Source: Golubevia sp. BC0850
Lineage: Eukaryota; Basidiomycota; Exobasidiomycetes; Golubeviales; Golubeviaceae
Assembly (NCBI GenBank): GCA_012976225.1
Contig: JAAVVG010000010.1
Location: forward strand, 620,001-684,000
Direction: 5' to 3'
DNA: 64,000 bases
The translations under genes and the position numbers were made by a program. This document shows, in pieces, positions 44,919-57,022 of this stretch (positions within the stretch are counted from its first letter, which is position 1; every line of letters begins with the position of its first letter). The notes under the pieces are model-generated. The model searched no databases. It was not told where the DNA came from and saw only the letters and a list, made by a program, of their open reading frames with translations.

Positions 44919-47900
44919 ATGACCTCAACACAAAGGCCTTTAGATCTTGAATCAGCTTGGAATGAATCTGTCAAGAAGATTCAATCAATCAATCGAGATT
45001 CAACCAGGAATTCTCTGGAGAGTCTAGTTTCAATCACAAGAGTGAGTCGGCTAATTCGATAAGATTGGTTTCTTTCTTGAATCTGGCCGCTTCTATTGAC
45101 TTAGCACCCTCCTTCTTCCTTCTTTTGCTCTGCATCCTCGTCTTCGTCTTCGTTCCATGTTAGGCTTGGACGAGGATAGAATCTCATTTCAATTCTCCTT
45201 CCCTGGCTCCAACCAATGAGCTATCGAGTAAGTAAGAGCTAATGTAATCTTCGCACAGGTGTTCGGTTCCTATTCACTGGCCCATTGCTCCTCTTCTCTA
45301 TCTCTCCCACAGGCACACCTCCCGATGTCCTCGAAGCGCTCCAATTGCTATCTCTCGCTGGTCAGAAGAAAGCGGTCACAGATTGGTATCTAAGTCAGTA
45401 CTCTGTGAATCAACCGTTTTACCTCGACGATCACACTAAGCTCATTCCTGTCTCTCCCCACAGCCTGCCTGGAGAAACAACTACCTCAAACACTTCAACT
45501 TCACCTCTCCCCTCTCTCACACTCTTATCAATCAACTTCTACTTCCTCTAAAAACTCCATCAAGACCACTTGTAGATCCATCGTCTCGGATCTGGAACGA
45601 TGTCTTTCTCCTATGAAACAAGGTCTCTTCGGAACGTGAGTTCGTTTCATGCTTCCCCAATCTCCTTTCTCTTTCGTCTAACTCTTCTTTCAATCTTTAC
45701 TCTCAACTAAAGTTCCAAAGATATCGCCTCCCTCCTCCGCCTCTATCAAACAATCCTCCATTCGACCATCTCTCGAACCCCAAACTTTCAAATTTCACTG
45801 CTTCAACATCTAGACAAAGAATTCCTCTTGTCTCCATCTTCTTCAATCGATTCTGAATCCTCTCAACTGATTCAAGATCTGGTCACTTTAGGTCTATCCT
45901 CTTTTCTCTCTATGCAACTAAACGAAGTCGCTCATGCAAAAATCAAGGCTAGAGTTATTTGGGTCGCAGACGATGGAACTTGGAAGAGTTTGAATCCGAA
46001 TTTTTCTCCTGGAATCGCGCTCTATTCAAGCGATTTCAGTTGCTCTAGAGCTATGGACGATGAAGAAGAGGGTGAATTGGCGGGGATTGAAGGAGGTGCT
46101 TTGGAGTCTCTGAGGAATTGGTTAGATCAGAAATTGATTAGAAGTTTGAGAAGTTGGCTGGAAGTTGTGGAGAGAAGTTTGAAAGTTGAGAGAAGTTCGG
46201 ACCGACGTCGAGATGAGATAGAAGTGGATTCACAAGAAGAAGTGGATTTGGAAAGCGGCAGGTCAAAGTTGGAATCGAGGGAAGGGGAAGATCAAAGGGA
46301 TAAAGGAATGGAATACTACATGTTGAAAACTCTCTGTGAAGTTAGGTGAGTCATTTTTACTAGATGGTTGACGTTGGATTCTGAGAGTCTAACTGACGAT
46401 TCTTGTCTCCAATTCTTGTCTCTGCGTCTCGTTCTCTCCTTTCTCGCAAACCACCGTCAATCTACTGCTGCAGATCTGCCCAGCTTTTCGATTTGGTGGC
46501 TGACTGGCCGGAAAGTACTCTAGCTCTTCTCGACTTGAAAGAATGCCTCACCCATTCAGAGCTCAAAAGCTCAGTCACGAAAACCTATTCGAATGCGTAC
46601 GTCGTCAATTTCTCTCCTTCATCCAGGCGTCCTCCTCAAACTACCTGACCCCTTCTTCTTCTTCAATTTCAACTATTCTACTTCTTCCTCCCATAGTCTT
46701 CGCACTCGTCTTCTCCATTCCGGAGCTGCCACTCAAGACATCATTCAAATCTACGTTCACACGATTCGTTCCCTTCGAGAAATCGATCCTTCTGGAGTAA
46801 TTCTTTCCTTAGTCGTCTCTCCTATCAGAAACTATCTCAGAGGAAGGAAAGATACGATAGTAGTCATAGTCTCAGGTCTGATTGGAGAAGGTGAATCTAC
46901 TCTTCTAAGACAAGAATTAGAAGGTGGGATCAATTCGGCTTCAGCTGGTATAGGTGCTTTGGATTCAAATGAGGACGCGGCTAAATCTGCTGGTATCAAA
47001 TCTGGAATCGACGATGAAGATGAAGACTATGACGAGGAAGATGAAGGTCCTCCAAATTGGAATGATGAGAATTGGGAACCTAGACCTACAGACGCTGGAC
47101 CTAATTTCAATCAAAGTAAGAGTGAAGACATTATCAATATCTTGATTACCATCTTTGATGATAGATTGGGATTCGTCAAGGCTTTGGAACAGACTACTGC
47201 TGAACAGCTTATCAAGATCAGGGGATACGATTCCTCAAGAGAGGTGAGTTGTCAACAAAGATGGACGAGAAGATATCAATCTCGATACTCACCTACAACG
47301 CCCGTTTCTACTTCCATCTGCTCTCGCTGCAGTACAAAAACAACGTGATCCTCAAGAGTCGTTTCGGAAGCGATGCCATAGGTCACTGTGACGTCATGCT
47401 ATCTGATGTAACAGCTTCTCGTCGAATCGATTTAAACATTCACAATCTAGCAACAACAGCTTTAAAATCTCATCATCCAGCCCCTCCGCTACCTTTACCT
47501 CATCCATCGGCTCTTTCAACCAATCAACAACATGCTTTAGATTCTCTTCATCCAATCATCATCTCTCGTCAATTTTGGCCAGAAGTTCAAGGAGCTGAAA
47601 ATCCAAATTCTTATGCTAGTAAATCTGAATTTCAAAAGATTGGATCTGCCATTGGAATAGGTTCAGGTCCAGGTTCTGATGGATTGAAAATGCCAGGTCA
47701 ATTTAACAAAGCTATGGAAGTCTATGAAAAGTATTATTCGAATGTTAAAGATACTAGAAAATTGAAATGGTTGGCTAACGTTGGAAGAGTTCAAGTCGAG
47801 TTGGAAATGGATGATGGTAGAATTATCAATGAAGAGGTCACTCCTCTTCAGGCTGCTGTGATAGAACTTGCATCTGAAGGTAGTGAGTTACTTTATGAAG

Positions 47901-48175
47901 GATGTTCGAGAACCCGAAGTAGTTCATCTGCTGATCTATTCTCTTATCTTGACTCTGTCTCTCAAATTGCAGGTGCTTCTCAATCGAATCCACTCAGCGC
48001 TGTGGCTGCTGCTCAGGCTCTTAACGTAGAGCGTTCGGCAGCTCTCAATGCTCTCTACTTCTGGTCAGCGAAACAAGTCTTGAGAGAGTTGGAAAGTAGT
48101 CCTGGATCTTTCGAGATTCGTGAAAATCTTGAAAAGGATGAGGATCAAGAGATGAAGGAGGAGGAGGTTCAGTGA
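44919..48175 (+). CDS. APC2: Anaphase-promoting complex subunit 2 (cullin-like)
   Basis: Scaffold of the APC/C ubiquitin ligase, holding the RING subunit Apc11 and controlling mitotic exit. Exon 1 (from ATG 44919) reads MTSTQRPLDLESAWNESVKK; the next gives AWTRIESHFNSPSLAPTNEL and TPPDVLEALQLLSLAGQKKA. Later exons give SFLSMQLNEVAHAKIKARVI and the cullin-homology part: RTRLLHSGAATQDIIQIYVH, DPSGVILSLVVSPIRNYLRG, IINILITIFDDRLGFVKALE, NVILKSRFGSDAIGHCDVML then SDVTASRRIDLNIHN, and WLANVGRVQVELEMDDGRII. A C-terminal winged-helix-like end is ALNALYFWSAKQVLREL, and the protein ends in an acidic tail. An Asp/Glu-rich loop (46985-47060) lies in the cullin part. About eight introns. Family assignment is firm; exon 1 rests on splice logic. 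Confidence 0.88.
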
Positions 48176-48592
48176 ATTCGAGGTTCTTAACATGTAACAA
48201 TATATTCCTTTCATTGGCGCCTTAATCATTCTCCCTATCACCTTTGATAGGATTCAAAAGCAACCGATTCGAACTGGAGGTAGAAAGTGAAAATCTAAGC
48301 GATTAGCTCATCTTCAAGGCAACCGGCATTGAGGACAGTGAGAGATCCAAGTGACGAAGGACAACGAAACGGAAGAGATCAGGCTGGACTGCTTTTCCTT
48401 GGGGAAAACGATCCAAAAGAAAGACACGCTATAGAAGCACTATAGGTGAAGGGGCAAATCAAAAATCTCGATTCCAAAGATCGATTACAAAGGAGATGCA
48501 CAGAGAAACAAAGATAGAGGGGAGGAAATCAAGTGAGAGGGCCAACTAAATGACCATTCAGTTTGAAGAAGATTGAGAACCAAGATCCGTTC
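48176..48592. other. Convergent intergenic region
   Basis: 3' flanks of APC2 and the first secreted-protein gene. Purine-rich on the plus strand; no gene or repeat seen. Confidence 0.4.
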
Positions 48593-49902
48593 TTAAGGAC
48601 AGATAGCTTGGTTCGCTAGAGAGAAACCAGCGGAAGCGACAGCTCCAATTCCTGGAATAGCTCCCAAGAGGGAACTCAGGAGTGTAGGCCAAATAGAGCA
48701 ATCCATCTTTTGGGCAGGAGGCGGACAGTTGATCTGAGTTGTTTTAAGAGGTGCAGAAAATATGAAGGAGTCAGTCAGACTGCGGCCGGTCAAAACGAAT
48801 CACCCACTCAGAACTCACGTTCACAGTGATCCCAGCAAACCAGCTGTTTCCTCGGGGATCTTCACCCTTCGGGACTCTCTGAATCCCTGCTATAGTCATT
48901 CTTTGAGGGACTGAGTGGTTACAGGAAGCAGAGCTTAGAGCTGATCAGTCGAATGCTCCCTTCTCATTTGTTAATTCTCAAAAACTCACCCATGAAAGTG
49001 ACTTTATCTCCCACAGCTTTCATCTCCGCTATGTTGAAGTAGTACTGCTTCATCAATGGACGTGTTGTGTTACCGTGGGGAGATGCCATGCTTGCTTTCA
49101 ATATTTCAATCGCATAGCCCTTCATGATGTCTGAGTATTTGGAATTTGGAGCCTCTCCGGTCGCTCCGTCATTTGCCCAGGAAAACGCAGAAAAGAGCAT
49201 GGTACACTTGTCGACCTTAGGACTGCCCTTTTGATCGATGTCTGCCAGCACAGCAACTTTGAGGATAAAGATAGAAAGAAAGATCGAAAGGCGAGTCAAC
49301 AAGTTGTCAAAGTATTTGGAGACAGAACACTTTTATTCATGAACTCACGTGATCCAACGGTAGCATCAGTGTACCCACATTCGTATTCAGCAGCTAATTT
49401 GAAATCAGAGATTGAAGAAAGGGGAAGGAAAGGGGTCAGAAGACGAGGAATCCGGGAATGAAAACTGAGAGCTCAACTCACATCCACTGCACTGGTCCAT
49501 TGTGGAGCCCATGGGACACTCAGATCTTTGAATCAAGATCTCCAAAAATCTATCAGGAGAGCACAGTCCTGTCCCGACGTACTGGTCGTCGAGCTGGATG
49601 CTGTAGATGTCGTCAGATTGACCATCAACGTCGCTTCCAAGGACGGTGGAAGTCACGTTTGGAGCAGCAGCCAAAAGAGATTTGTTCTTGGAAGTAGACC
49701 AAATATCGGAAATGATAGGTAATCCGTTTTCCATCTTACATCCAGGAGCATTACTGCAATAGTCCGCGACCCATTGAGGGGCGTTGACTTGGTCGCGGAA
49801 GGCTAAACTTGAAGAACTGTTGGCATAAGAATAAGAAGGAGCCCCAGTCACTCTTTCGAGAGAAAGAGCAAAGATGAGAAGAGAGAAAAAAGTTGAAGGC
49901 AT
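48593..49902 (-). CDS. Predicted secreted protein, unrecognised
   Basis: The start gives a clear signal peptide, MPSTFFSLLIFALSLERVTG. The mature part has well-spaced cysteines (VADYCSNAPGCKMENG, GTGLCSPDRFLEILIQRSEC, CSGC; then DKCTMLFSAFSWANDGATGE in a later exon) and several N-x-S/T sites, both typical of extracellular proteins. Later exons read RPLMKQYYFNIAEMKAVGDK, a short exon around PQRMTIAGIQRVPKGEDPRG, and the end INCPPPAQKMDCSIWPTLLS then a small-residue hydrophobic segment (LLGAIPGIGAVASAGFSLAN) and QAICP. The hydrophobic segment near the C-terminus could be a buried core helix. I do not recognise a family. It heads a run of three secreted-protein genes. Confidence 0.65.
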
Positions 49903-50612
49903 TTGAGGTCTTCAGAAGAACGGCGTTCTGAGTGTCAAAGAAGAAGAGAGGTTGGAAGCGCCGGCGCTTGAAGCAAGAAATCAAAGCAAAGAGAAAAATG
50001 GAAGACTTGGAGAAATAGCACTGGGCCAGAAGAAGGTTGCTGAAAAGAGGATAGAAAAATTCTTGTTGAAAACAGATCGCCATTTATACTTGTACTGTGC
50101 AGGGTCAAAATCATCGGCTGTGGCGTTACTCTACTCAGTCTTGATCTCTTTACTGAGAGACTCATGACGCCCATTTCTTGCCCACAAGATCCATTCAGAC
50201 ACTCAGTAGAAAGGTTGAGAGTAGAGGAAAAGTGATGTTTGACGCCAAAATCCCCCGCGGTATTGAAACATCGAACGCCCAAGACCTCGAGGGACGTTTT
50301 CTGTGCAAAACGCCTTCGAAATGGAATCCAACGTCGCTTCCAATGGTAGCACACTTGTAGATTGAGCCAAGTAGAGTTTCATACATATTTTCCTTCACGT
50401 CAATAGCCCCAAAAGCAGCTGACCCTCTCTCCTGTCAATGTCACTTCTTGTTCTGCGTTCACATTACCATCCCAGTGCCAGCTCAAAGCTTCTGATAAAT
50501 GAATGCGGTCGTTATTAGAGAGAATTCGACCATAAGGCAAGGTCATATAGTAGCCTACATACAATCTCAACAAAGCAGGTGGCGAGTTTGATTCAAGACC
50601 ACAACCCCACGA
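49903..50612. promoter_or_regulatory. Upstream region between two secreted-protein genes
   Basis: No gene seen; frames present are short. A minus-strand TATAAAT at about 50088-50094 could serve the gene starting at 49902 with a leader of roughly 160 nt. The right half is the 3' flank of the next minus-strand gene. Confidence 0.35.
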
Positions 50613-51420
50613 CTACACCAAAACTCCCATAGCTCCAACAAAAGCCACTAGAACAAAAGAGTACCAAACCGATCCAAATCCAAGCTCGATCGAGCCATTG
50701 GTGTCGTTCTCCGAGGGTGCTAACACTACGCCAGTGAAAGTTGCGTATGGAGCTAGGCTGGCTGTGTCAGTTCGAAGACATTGGCCTTCGACTGCCACCC
50801 CTGGACAGCACCTGTAGCCAACTCCAACTGAATTAAGAATTGAGAGTGATGAAATCAAAATAAGGAGCAGGTCTACTTAGAGCTAAGAATGCAGAGAGTC
50901 AAATTGCTGATACGCACTCATTCCAGAGGGACAGACATATTCTGGAAGATATGCTGTCGCGTGAGCGACGTTAGAGTAGATGTTTGCGCTGGTAAATCCA
51001 ATGGGTTGGGCGAAAGGAACTGTGATGTTTCCTAACTTGTTGGCGACTGATTGAGCGGAGTAGAATGCTGTTGCTTGTGCTAAACCAGGGTAGCCTATCT
51101 CGATTGGGACCGAAGTGGGAGGTCCTTCAGTGGTGGCACCCAGGTATCCGACTTCAGTCGACAAAGGTTCAGCCGGCCCTGAGGGAGGAAGAAGAAGACG
51201 CCGAGATTTCGTCAGACCTCACAACCCCTGGATTGGAATCTGAGAGATTGTGTCACTCACCCGAAGTTGAGGTGTAAGAGCTTGTTGGACGATTTTCTTG
51301 AGAACCTGTACTCGAAGTTGTTCCACTAGAGATTTGACGTGGGTCCAATGGAGAAGATTCTGCCTGCAGAGCTAAAGCAATGAGAACGAGAGAAGAGAGG
51401 AGAGGCTTGAGAAGAGTCAT
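50613..51420 (-). CDS. Predicted secreted, probably GPI-anchored protein
   Basis: Signal peptide MTLLKPLLSSLVLIALALQA, then a Ser/Thr-rich segment (SSGTTSSTGSQENRPTSSYT). The middle exon reads LGATTEGPPTSVPIEIGYPG and NVAHATAYLPEYVCPSGM. The last exon has VGVGYRCCPGVAVEGQCL followed by an Asn-containing stretch (NDTNGSIELG) and a C-terminal hydrophobic run, SFVLVAFVGAMGVLV, directly before the stop. That ending is the classical GPI-attachment signal. The protein is therefore likely displayed on plasma membrane or wall. No family is recognised. It is transcribed divergently from the 8-cysteine protein gene. Confidence 0.7.
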
Positions 51421-51869
51421 GGATTCTTTAGTGACTTGAGTCCGAGTTGAGAAGAGAAACAGAAGAAAGAGAAAAGATTGCGAGGAAAGAAACACTTTAA
51501 AGGAAAGAAGGTTGTGGTTGGGAAGAAGAAAGGGCGAACCTCGATATTAGTATCTTGCGCCCAGGACACTCAGTAGAACAAACGCCTCCTTCCGCGTGGT
51601 CGCGCCAGAACGACGACCTAAGATCTCAATCCGCTGAACGTATGTGAACACTGTGTATGTATGTACGATATTGGCATTTATCCTCGATCATTGAAAATAC
51701 ACGAGGCCGTTGGCGTAAAGCGTCGTCGTTGATTGTACGCCCAATCAAGGTGGCAACTTCCCTTTACCCCTGGGAATCGACGAGAACAATGCATCCAGAG
51801 TACTGAGTGTCTGAATATGCTCTTGCGGGTGTCGAAAATGTAGTTGGGTCACTCAAAAGGAAATTCTGT
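51421..51869. promoter_or_regulatory. Divergent promoter of two secreted-protein genes
   Basis: 449 bp between opposed start codons of two secreted-protein genes, which could let them be co-regulated. It contains a CCAAT motif at about 51742, a tgtatgtatgta tract at 51653-51664, and a C/T-rich leader on the minus-strand side. No clear TATA box. Confidence 0.45.
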
Positions 51870-52713
51870 ATGAAGCGGAGGGTTCTGAGAATCTTTCGTC
51901 TAGCCAACTTCCTTCTTCTCTTCTTCCTTCAAGCTTCGTGGACTCGCTCGCAGGTCGATCAGAGTTTGATTTCCAGAAACCTTTAGACGGACCAGTTTAA
52001 GAATCGATATTTTCAAATCATCTGGACAATGTATCAGAACTCACGGACAAACTGGCTTTGAGCAGTGCTCTCTTGATTCTCTCTTCGATCACTTCCACTG
52101 GTGCTCTACTTGCAGGTACCCCTGGCCAACTGGCAGTAGCTAATCTTGCGATTCAAGGTGTTGTAGCCGGTGTGGCGGACTTTGCCGGTCCAGGAGTAAG
52201 TCCTTGACTTTTCCCTGTCGTTGAGCTTGCCGTGCTTTTGCTGACACTCTCTCTTTTACCGCTCCTTTCTTGACACCCAGCTCATCTGTGATAAGAAGCG
52301 AGCAGGATGGTCTGGAGATTGCAATGTGCTTCAAGATGGCTTTTTAGGGAACCAGGACCAACCTGCAAAGACTGACAAAGGAAACCCCTTCATCTGCCGC
52401 GCAACTTGTTGCGTCGTCGCTGTCCACAAAGAAGGACCAGAATCTGTTACTGTAGACGAATTAGCAGTGTGGGGTAATAATGCCGAGCTTCATTGCAATG
52501 GTAAGTGTGTTAGACTTCTCGAAACATGTTTAATGATCCCTCACATCCCTCCTTTCGCCTTTCTCCATTCGTACTTTCCCCTCAACGTCACACCCACCAC
52601 CAGGTCCCAATCTTCAGACTTGGAAATCCGGAAAGGAAGACGAAAAAATATTTAATAGTGGTGGTAAATACAAGGTCTGCTTCACAGATCCAGCAGATAT
52701 GAAGAAGTGTTGA
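51870..52713 (+). CDS. Small secreted cysteine-rich protein (effector-like)
   Basis: Four exons are proposed. Exon 1 encodes a basic, hydrophobic leader, RVLRIFRLANFLLLFFLQAS, consistent with a signal peptide. A gtttga donor in GATCAGA joins in phase to LTDKLALSSALLILSSITST and GTPGQLAVANLAIQGVVAGV. The third exon reads LICDKKRAGWSGDCNVLQDG, then NPFICRATCCVVAVHKEGPE; the fourth ends KYKVCFTDPADMKKC with stop. The mature part has eight cysteines, one adjacent pair, ending on a Cys. Spacing differs from hydrophobins, in which two CC pairs occur. Small size, signal peptide and Cys content resemble fungal effector candidates; no family is recognised. Confidence 0.6.
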
Positions 52714-54729
52714 AGATCACCAGTCCAGCCACAGCCACACCTATTTTGCCGACCCCAAGTGTTTTAGCGTAACAAGTTTTGTCCATCAGCTCTTTCTTTG
52801 CCTTCCTGATATGTTTGAAAATTTAGACGCGTGTCCCTTCAATCTGCAATTGTTGGCTCCGAGCAACCACATTGGTTCGAGCAATTGAGGTTTTGCTTCC
52901 TTCTTAGTTTGATGGAAAACCTTGTTGTTTGGTGCCATTAGAGCCCCTGAGAGACTCAAAAATTACTGTTGACGATATACACGAAAGGATCGCAAGGTTA
53001 GCATCCACTCCGCTCTGGCTCCCGCCTAGAGCTTCGTTCCCACCTCTTTCTTTTTTCTCACCTTTTTCTTCCTTTCTTCTTTCTCCTTCTCTCCTTCCTC
53101 CACTCTATTTGTTGTCACTTGGGAGACTGACAATTGAGTCGCGAGCAAGACCATTCCCTCTCGTCGACGACACTTTTCAACTCTTCATTCCAAAAAAGAC
53201 TCTCAACCCCTCTTAAATTCGATTAAGAACAGCTTTGACTCCTAAGTAGAGTGTGCGATCGGAACTGGAAAAAAATCCTTTGTCGATTTGAAGTTGACTC
53301 TAAATTTTGACAAACCTTCTTATTTTCGTCAGAAAATGATTGAAATGATGACTTTTCGAGGCAGAAAACGTCATGTTTTTGAACCTTGAGAGGAGCTTCC
53401 AAAGAGTGAAAGGAGGCCTTATGTTGATGGAACGAGTCGATTTAGAAGATAGAAGTCATTAGTAAGAGGGGGTGGGTGTGTTGTAAAATATCAGATTGGG
53501 AAGGGGACTGGTAGAGTTGACTCCACGTTCCTCTCTCGAAGGTTGATGAACTTGAGCCTCAACTCTCATTTCACCTGTTCAAATCAGTGGTTTGATTCAA
53601 TAGAAGTATGCAAGGCTCCAATCGGAAAGCTTTTAAAGTCAGAGGGATGAGTTCGCAACAGATCAGAGAAGGGCTACCACTTCCCTCTAGCTGCTTCTTA
53701 ACTCTGATGTTTTCTTGGAAGACTTTTCAGTCTAGAATCTTCCTTCTTGATCTTTTTGAGACGACCGAGTTAGAGAAGGAGGCGTCTAGATTGAGAACAG
53801 CCTTCGAAAAACAAACCTCTTGGGAATTGCAGAGCAGATAGAAATTGTGGTATCCGACGCAGCCTCTAACATGAGGATCTGTAGTTAGAATACTAAAGTC
53901 TTCAACGAAAGCATTTCTGATCCATTAAATCTTCAGTACACCTCATGTCTCATCAGTGATACGTTGTTATCTTAACCTCGACCAACTTCTAAGATGACCC
54001 GATACCCTGCCTCTCCCAGCTCTTTCTGCCACCAGGAACTGCTCTTTCTACCATAGCAGGTGAAATTTAACCTTCGCACCTGTCTGCAAAGTACTTTTGT
54101 TCCACGCTAGTTTCGCCTCTCAGAGCTGTGTACCTTCAGTCTATTCTTTTCAACTTGTCTCCCTTTGATCCCCTTGGCTTGATCCTGCCCTTCACCCCGC
54201 CTTGATAGTTGTCTGATAAGACATTCTTATGTCACCGATTGATGGACCTTGTTGGACTAAAGGAGAACTCACCTTCACCCATCTAACGATTCGGTTCTCT
54301 CATCGCATCTCATCCTTCCCCATCCCTCCCTTCTACCTCTGTATCACATCTCCCTCCATCTTCCAGCTCTCTCAAAATTGCGATTACTTTTGTATACGGA
54401 TCTCTTTTTCACCGTTCATGAGTACCATTAGCAGTCTATCCAGTCTGATAGTAATCACTTGCGTGAACCTGGGTAGATACTTGGAGGAATTGAGTCGTAC
54501 AAGATACAGCTTCTTGTTCAGAGTGAATTCAGATTGACTATCAGAAATCTTTGACTTTGGTTGAAAAAATTAGGATTTGAAAGAATGAAAGTGATTGAAA
54601 ACAAGAGGCTGTGAGGATGAGAAGGAGAAGGAGAAGAGAGAAGGAGAAGAGAAAAGGAAAAGGACAAAAGCAACACACAATTCAACACCACCACCTTGTC
54701 TCTAAGATTAGCTGGATTCGGGACCTATC
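52714..54729. other. Two-kilobase gene-poor stretch
   Basis: No convincing gene. Plus-strand frames at 52929-53216, 53608-53841 and 54229-54537 are mostly C/T-rich leader-type sequence without domains or splice continuity. The bases just before 54730 are a GA-rich leader (gagaaggagaagagaaaagg). No transposon ends were identified. Confidence 0.4.
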
Positions 54730-54762
54730 ATGGCTTTCTCATTCGGTCAACCTCAGCAGAAT

Positions 54763-54796
<34 letters not shown>

Positions 54797-57022
54797 CACA
54801 ACAAGCTAATCAGTTCGGAGGATTCAATTCCAATTCCAATTCCAATTCTAATTCTGCTTCAACTTCTACTGCTTCTGCTTCACCTTTCACTTTGAATCAT
54901 TTGACTGGCAACAACAATAACAACCCACAGTCACAGCAATCCAATGGATTCAATCAATCCCAAAATCAACAAGGGAAATCTTCCTTCAGTGGATTTCAAA
55001 GCAGTTCAAACTCTTTCAATTCTCAGAACAACCAGCAGAATCAACAATTCAATCAGAACAATCAATGGAATCATTCGCAGTTTCAACAATCACAGAATGG
55101 GAATTCCAATGGGAACAATCAGCATCAGAGCGGAGGTCAATACAATCCTGCTTGGGGTTCTTCAGCTTCTGCAGCCAACACTCAACTTCAATCTTTACAA
55201 CCTCAACAGCCACAACAACAATCAGAACCCCAGATGATCTACGTTCCTGGCTATTTGAGTAAAGTCACAGGCGCATGGGTGAGTACAGTAGACTCAGATG
55301 AGAGAGGAGAGGAGAGTAGAGTAGGGTGAAGAAGTGTTCAATCGGTCAGCAAAAGGAGGCAAGGATACGATAGGCAAGGGCTCGATAGGCAAGGGCTGAG
55401 AGTTTATCTATTCAGAAAGTAGAGTGATTTCAATCCTTGACACGTCTGCTCAAAGCAGCCGACGAAAGAGAGGGTTGAGAGGGATCATACAAAGTAGTAG
55501 AACTTTTTTTCTCTCTCTTCGATTCTTTCCAGCTCTACTTAGAAGATATTTCTCTCCTTATGTTCTCGTTCCCTGATCTGGAATAGAAGCAAAGAAAGAT
55601 TCAGGGCAGCTCATCGAACATTGAGGAAGAAAAGAAGATATCCATCGTCTCTCCCTCACTCTCTCAAAACTGACATTCAATCGATTTCTGTTTCTTTTCC
55701 CTATTTCTCCCGACCAGCCCTATTCAACTCCCGCTCGATCTGGAGGTTCTCACTCTCCTCCTCACACTCGAGACGACGCACCTTCTTCAACCTCTCCAAA
55801 CGCCCGTTTCAGCTGGTCAGGAGGAGCCGGATCATCTGATAAGGATAGAGAAAGAGAGAGAAGCACCTCAACGACTGGAGGACCTCAATCACTCTTTGGA
55901 ACCGGTGGATTGAGAGGTTCAAGAAGAGGAAACACTCCTGGTTTAGGAAATTCAGTCACAGGACTTTCTTCTAGTAGAAGTGGTGAATTAGGACTTCATG
56001 CAAGTAGTTCACCACCTAAAGGAGGAGCTTTCGATGAAGATGATGATCCACCTCCTATTGAGGGATTGGTGGAGAACGCTTATACTTCACAAAATCATGG
56101 TTATTATCAAGGACAGGTTTCTAATTTTGGAGCTTCTACTTCAGCTAGGAAACCTAGATTTGGAAGTTCAGTTACTCAGAATGGCGATGGAGATACTTCT
56201 TTTAATCCTTTCATTGTGAATAATTCAAATGTTGGATCTTCTTCTTCTCCTGCAAGACCTTCAAGTTCAACTTCCATCATCCAATCGAATTCAAATGCCA
56301 GTTCAGCTCCACTTTCTCAAAGAACTGTGATTTTATATGGTTTCCCATCTTCTTTATCTCATGCAGTTTTAGATCATTTCACAAACATGGGAGAGACTGA
56401 ATCTTCAAGTTTATTTAATCCAAATGATCCATCTTCAACCAACAGTAACGGGAATGGAGTTGAATCCATCAAATTAGTTTATCTTCAACCCTGGTCTGCA
56501 TTAAGAGCTATTAAAAGATCTGGTGAAATGATAGCTTCAAGTTGTTTTGTTGGAGTTAGGTTTTTAGATGATTCTTTAAATAGAGAAGTTTTATTAAATG
56601 GAGTCACTTCCAATTTCTTCTCTGGAATTGGAAACGAAAATCAATCAAATTCACATTTACGTCCTTCTTCTTCTTCTAGACTCTTAACAAACATCAATTC
56701 TGGAACTCCTTCTTCAGCTCATAATTCAGCTTTAATTGGTACTGGAACTGGAATAGGTGGTAGAAGTTTGAGAGATGCAAGTCCTTCTTTTGGTACTCCT
56801 ATCAATGTGGTTGGTACTCCTGGAGCTGGATTGAAAAATACTAGCAAATCTAGTACGAGTACTCCTATTAGGTCAAGTGGGATTGGTGCGGCTACTCCTC
56901 CTGCTAACATCTTTAATTCTGCTAGTAATAGTCCGGCGGTTGTGGGAGCTAAAGAGGAGAAGAGTGCCGGAAGTGGGAATGGTATTAGAGGTAGGATAGA
57001 GAATGCTATCTTCGGTTGGTAG
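54730..57022 (+). CDS. NUP53: Nucleoporin Nup53/Nup35 (RRM-like Nup)
   Basis: Inner-ring nuclear pore component binding Nic96/Nup170-class partners and the pore membrane. Two exons, 54730-55278 and 55718-57022, joined in phase (GAW to PYSTPARSGG), give 617 residues. The N-terminus is a FG-like and Gln/Asn-rich region (MAFSFGQPQQ then a glutamine run, encoded by cagcaa repeats). A Ser-rich middle follows, with an acidic motif EDDDPPPIEGLVENAY. The RRM_NUP35 domain starts RTVILYGFPSSLSHAVLDHF and runs through SIKLVYLQPWSALRAIKRSG with SCFVGVRFLDD. The last residues, GRIENAIFGW, are the amphipathic membrane-binding helix typical of Nup53/59. The 439-nt intron is long for the window. Confidence 0.9.

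Noticed and set aside
44770-44931. N-terminal extension of the TMA20 frame
   Set aside because: The family starts at the MSLFKTF region; the extension is basic low-complexity 5' leader and would overlap the APC2 start.
53608-53841. 77-codon plus-strand frame
   Set aside because: No recognisable feature, no supporting splice sites; likely chance.
54611-54895. 94-codon frame with Arg/Lys repeats and Ile/Leu repeats
   Set aside because: It is the GA-rich leader and the cag/aat repeats of NUP53 read in another frame.
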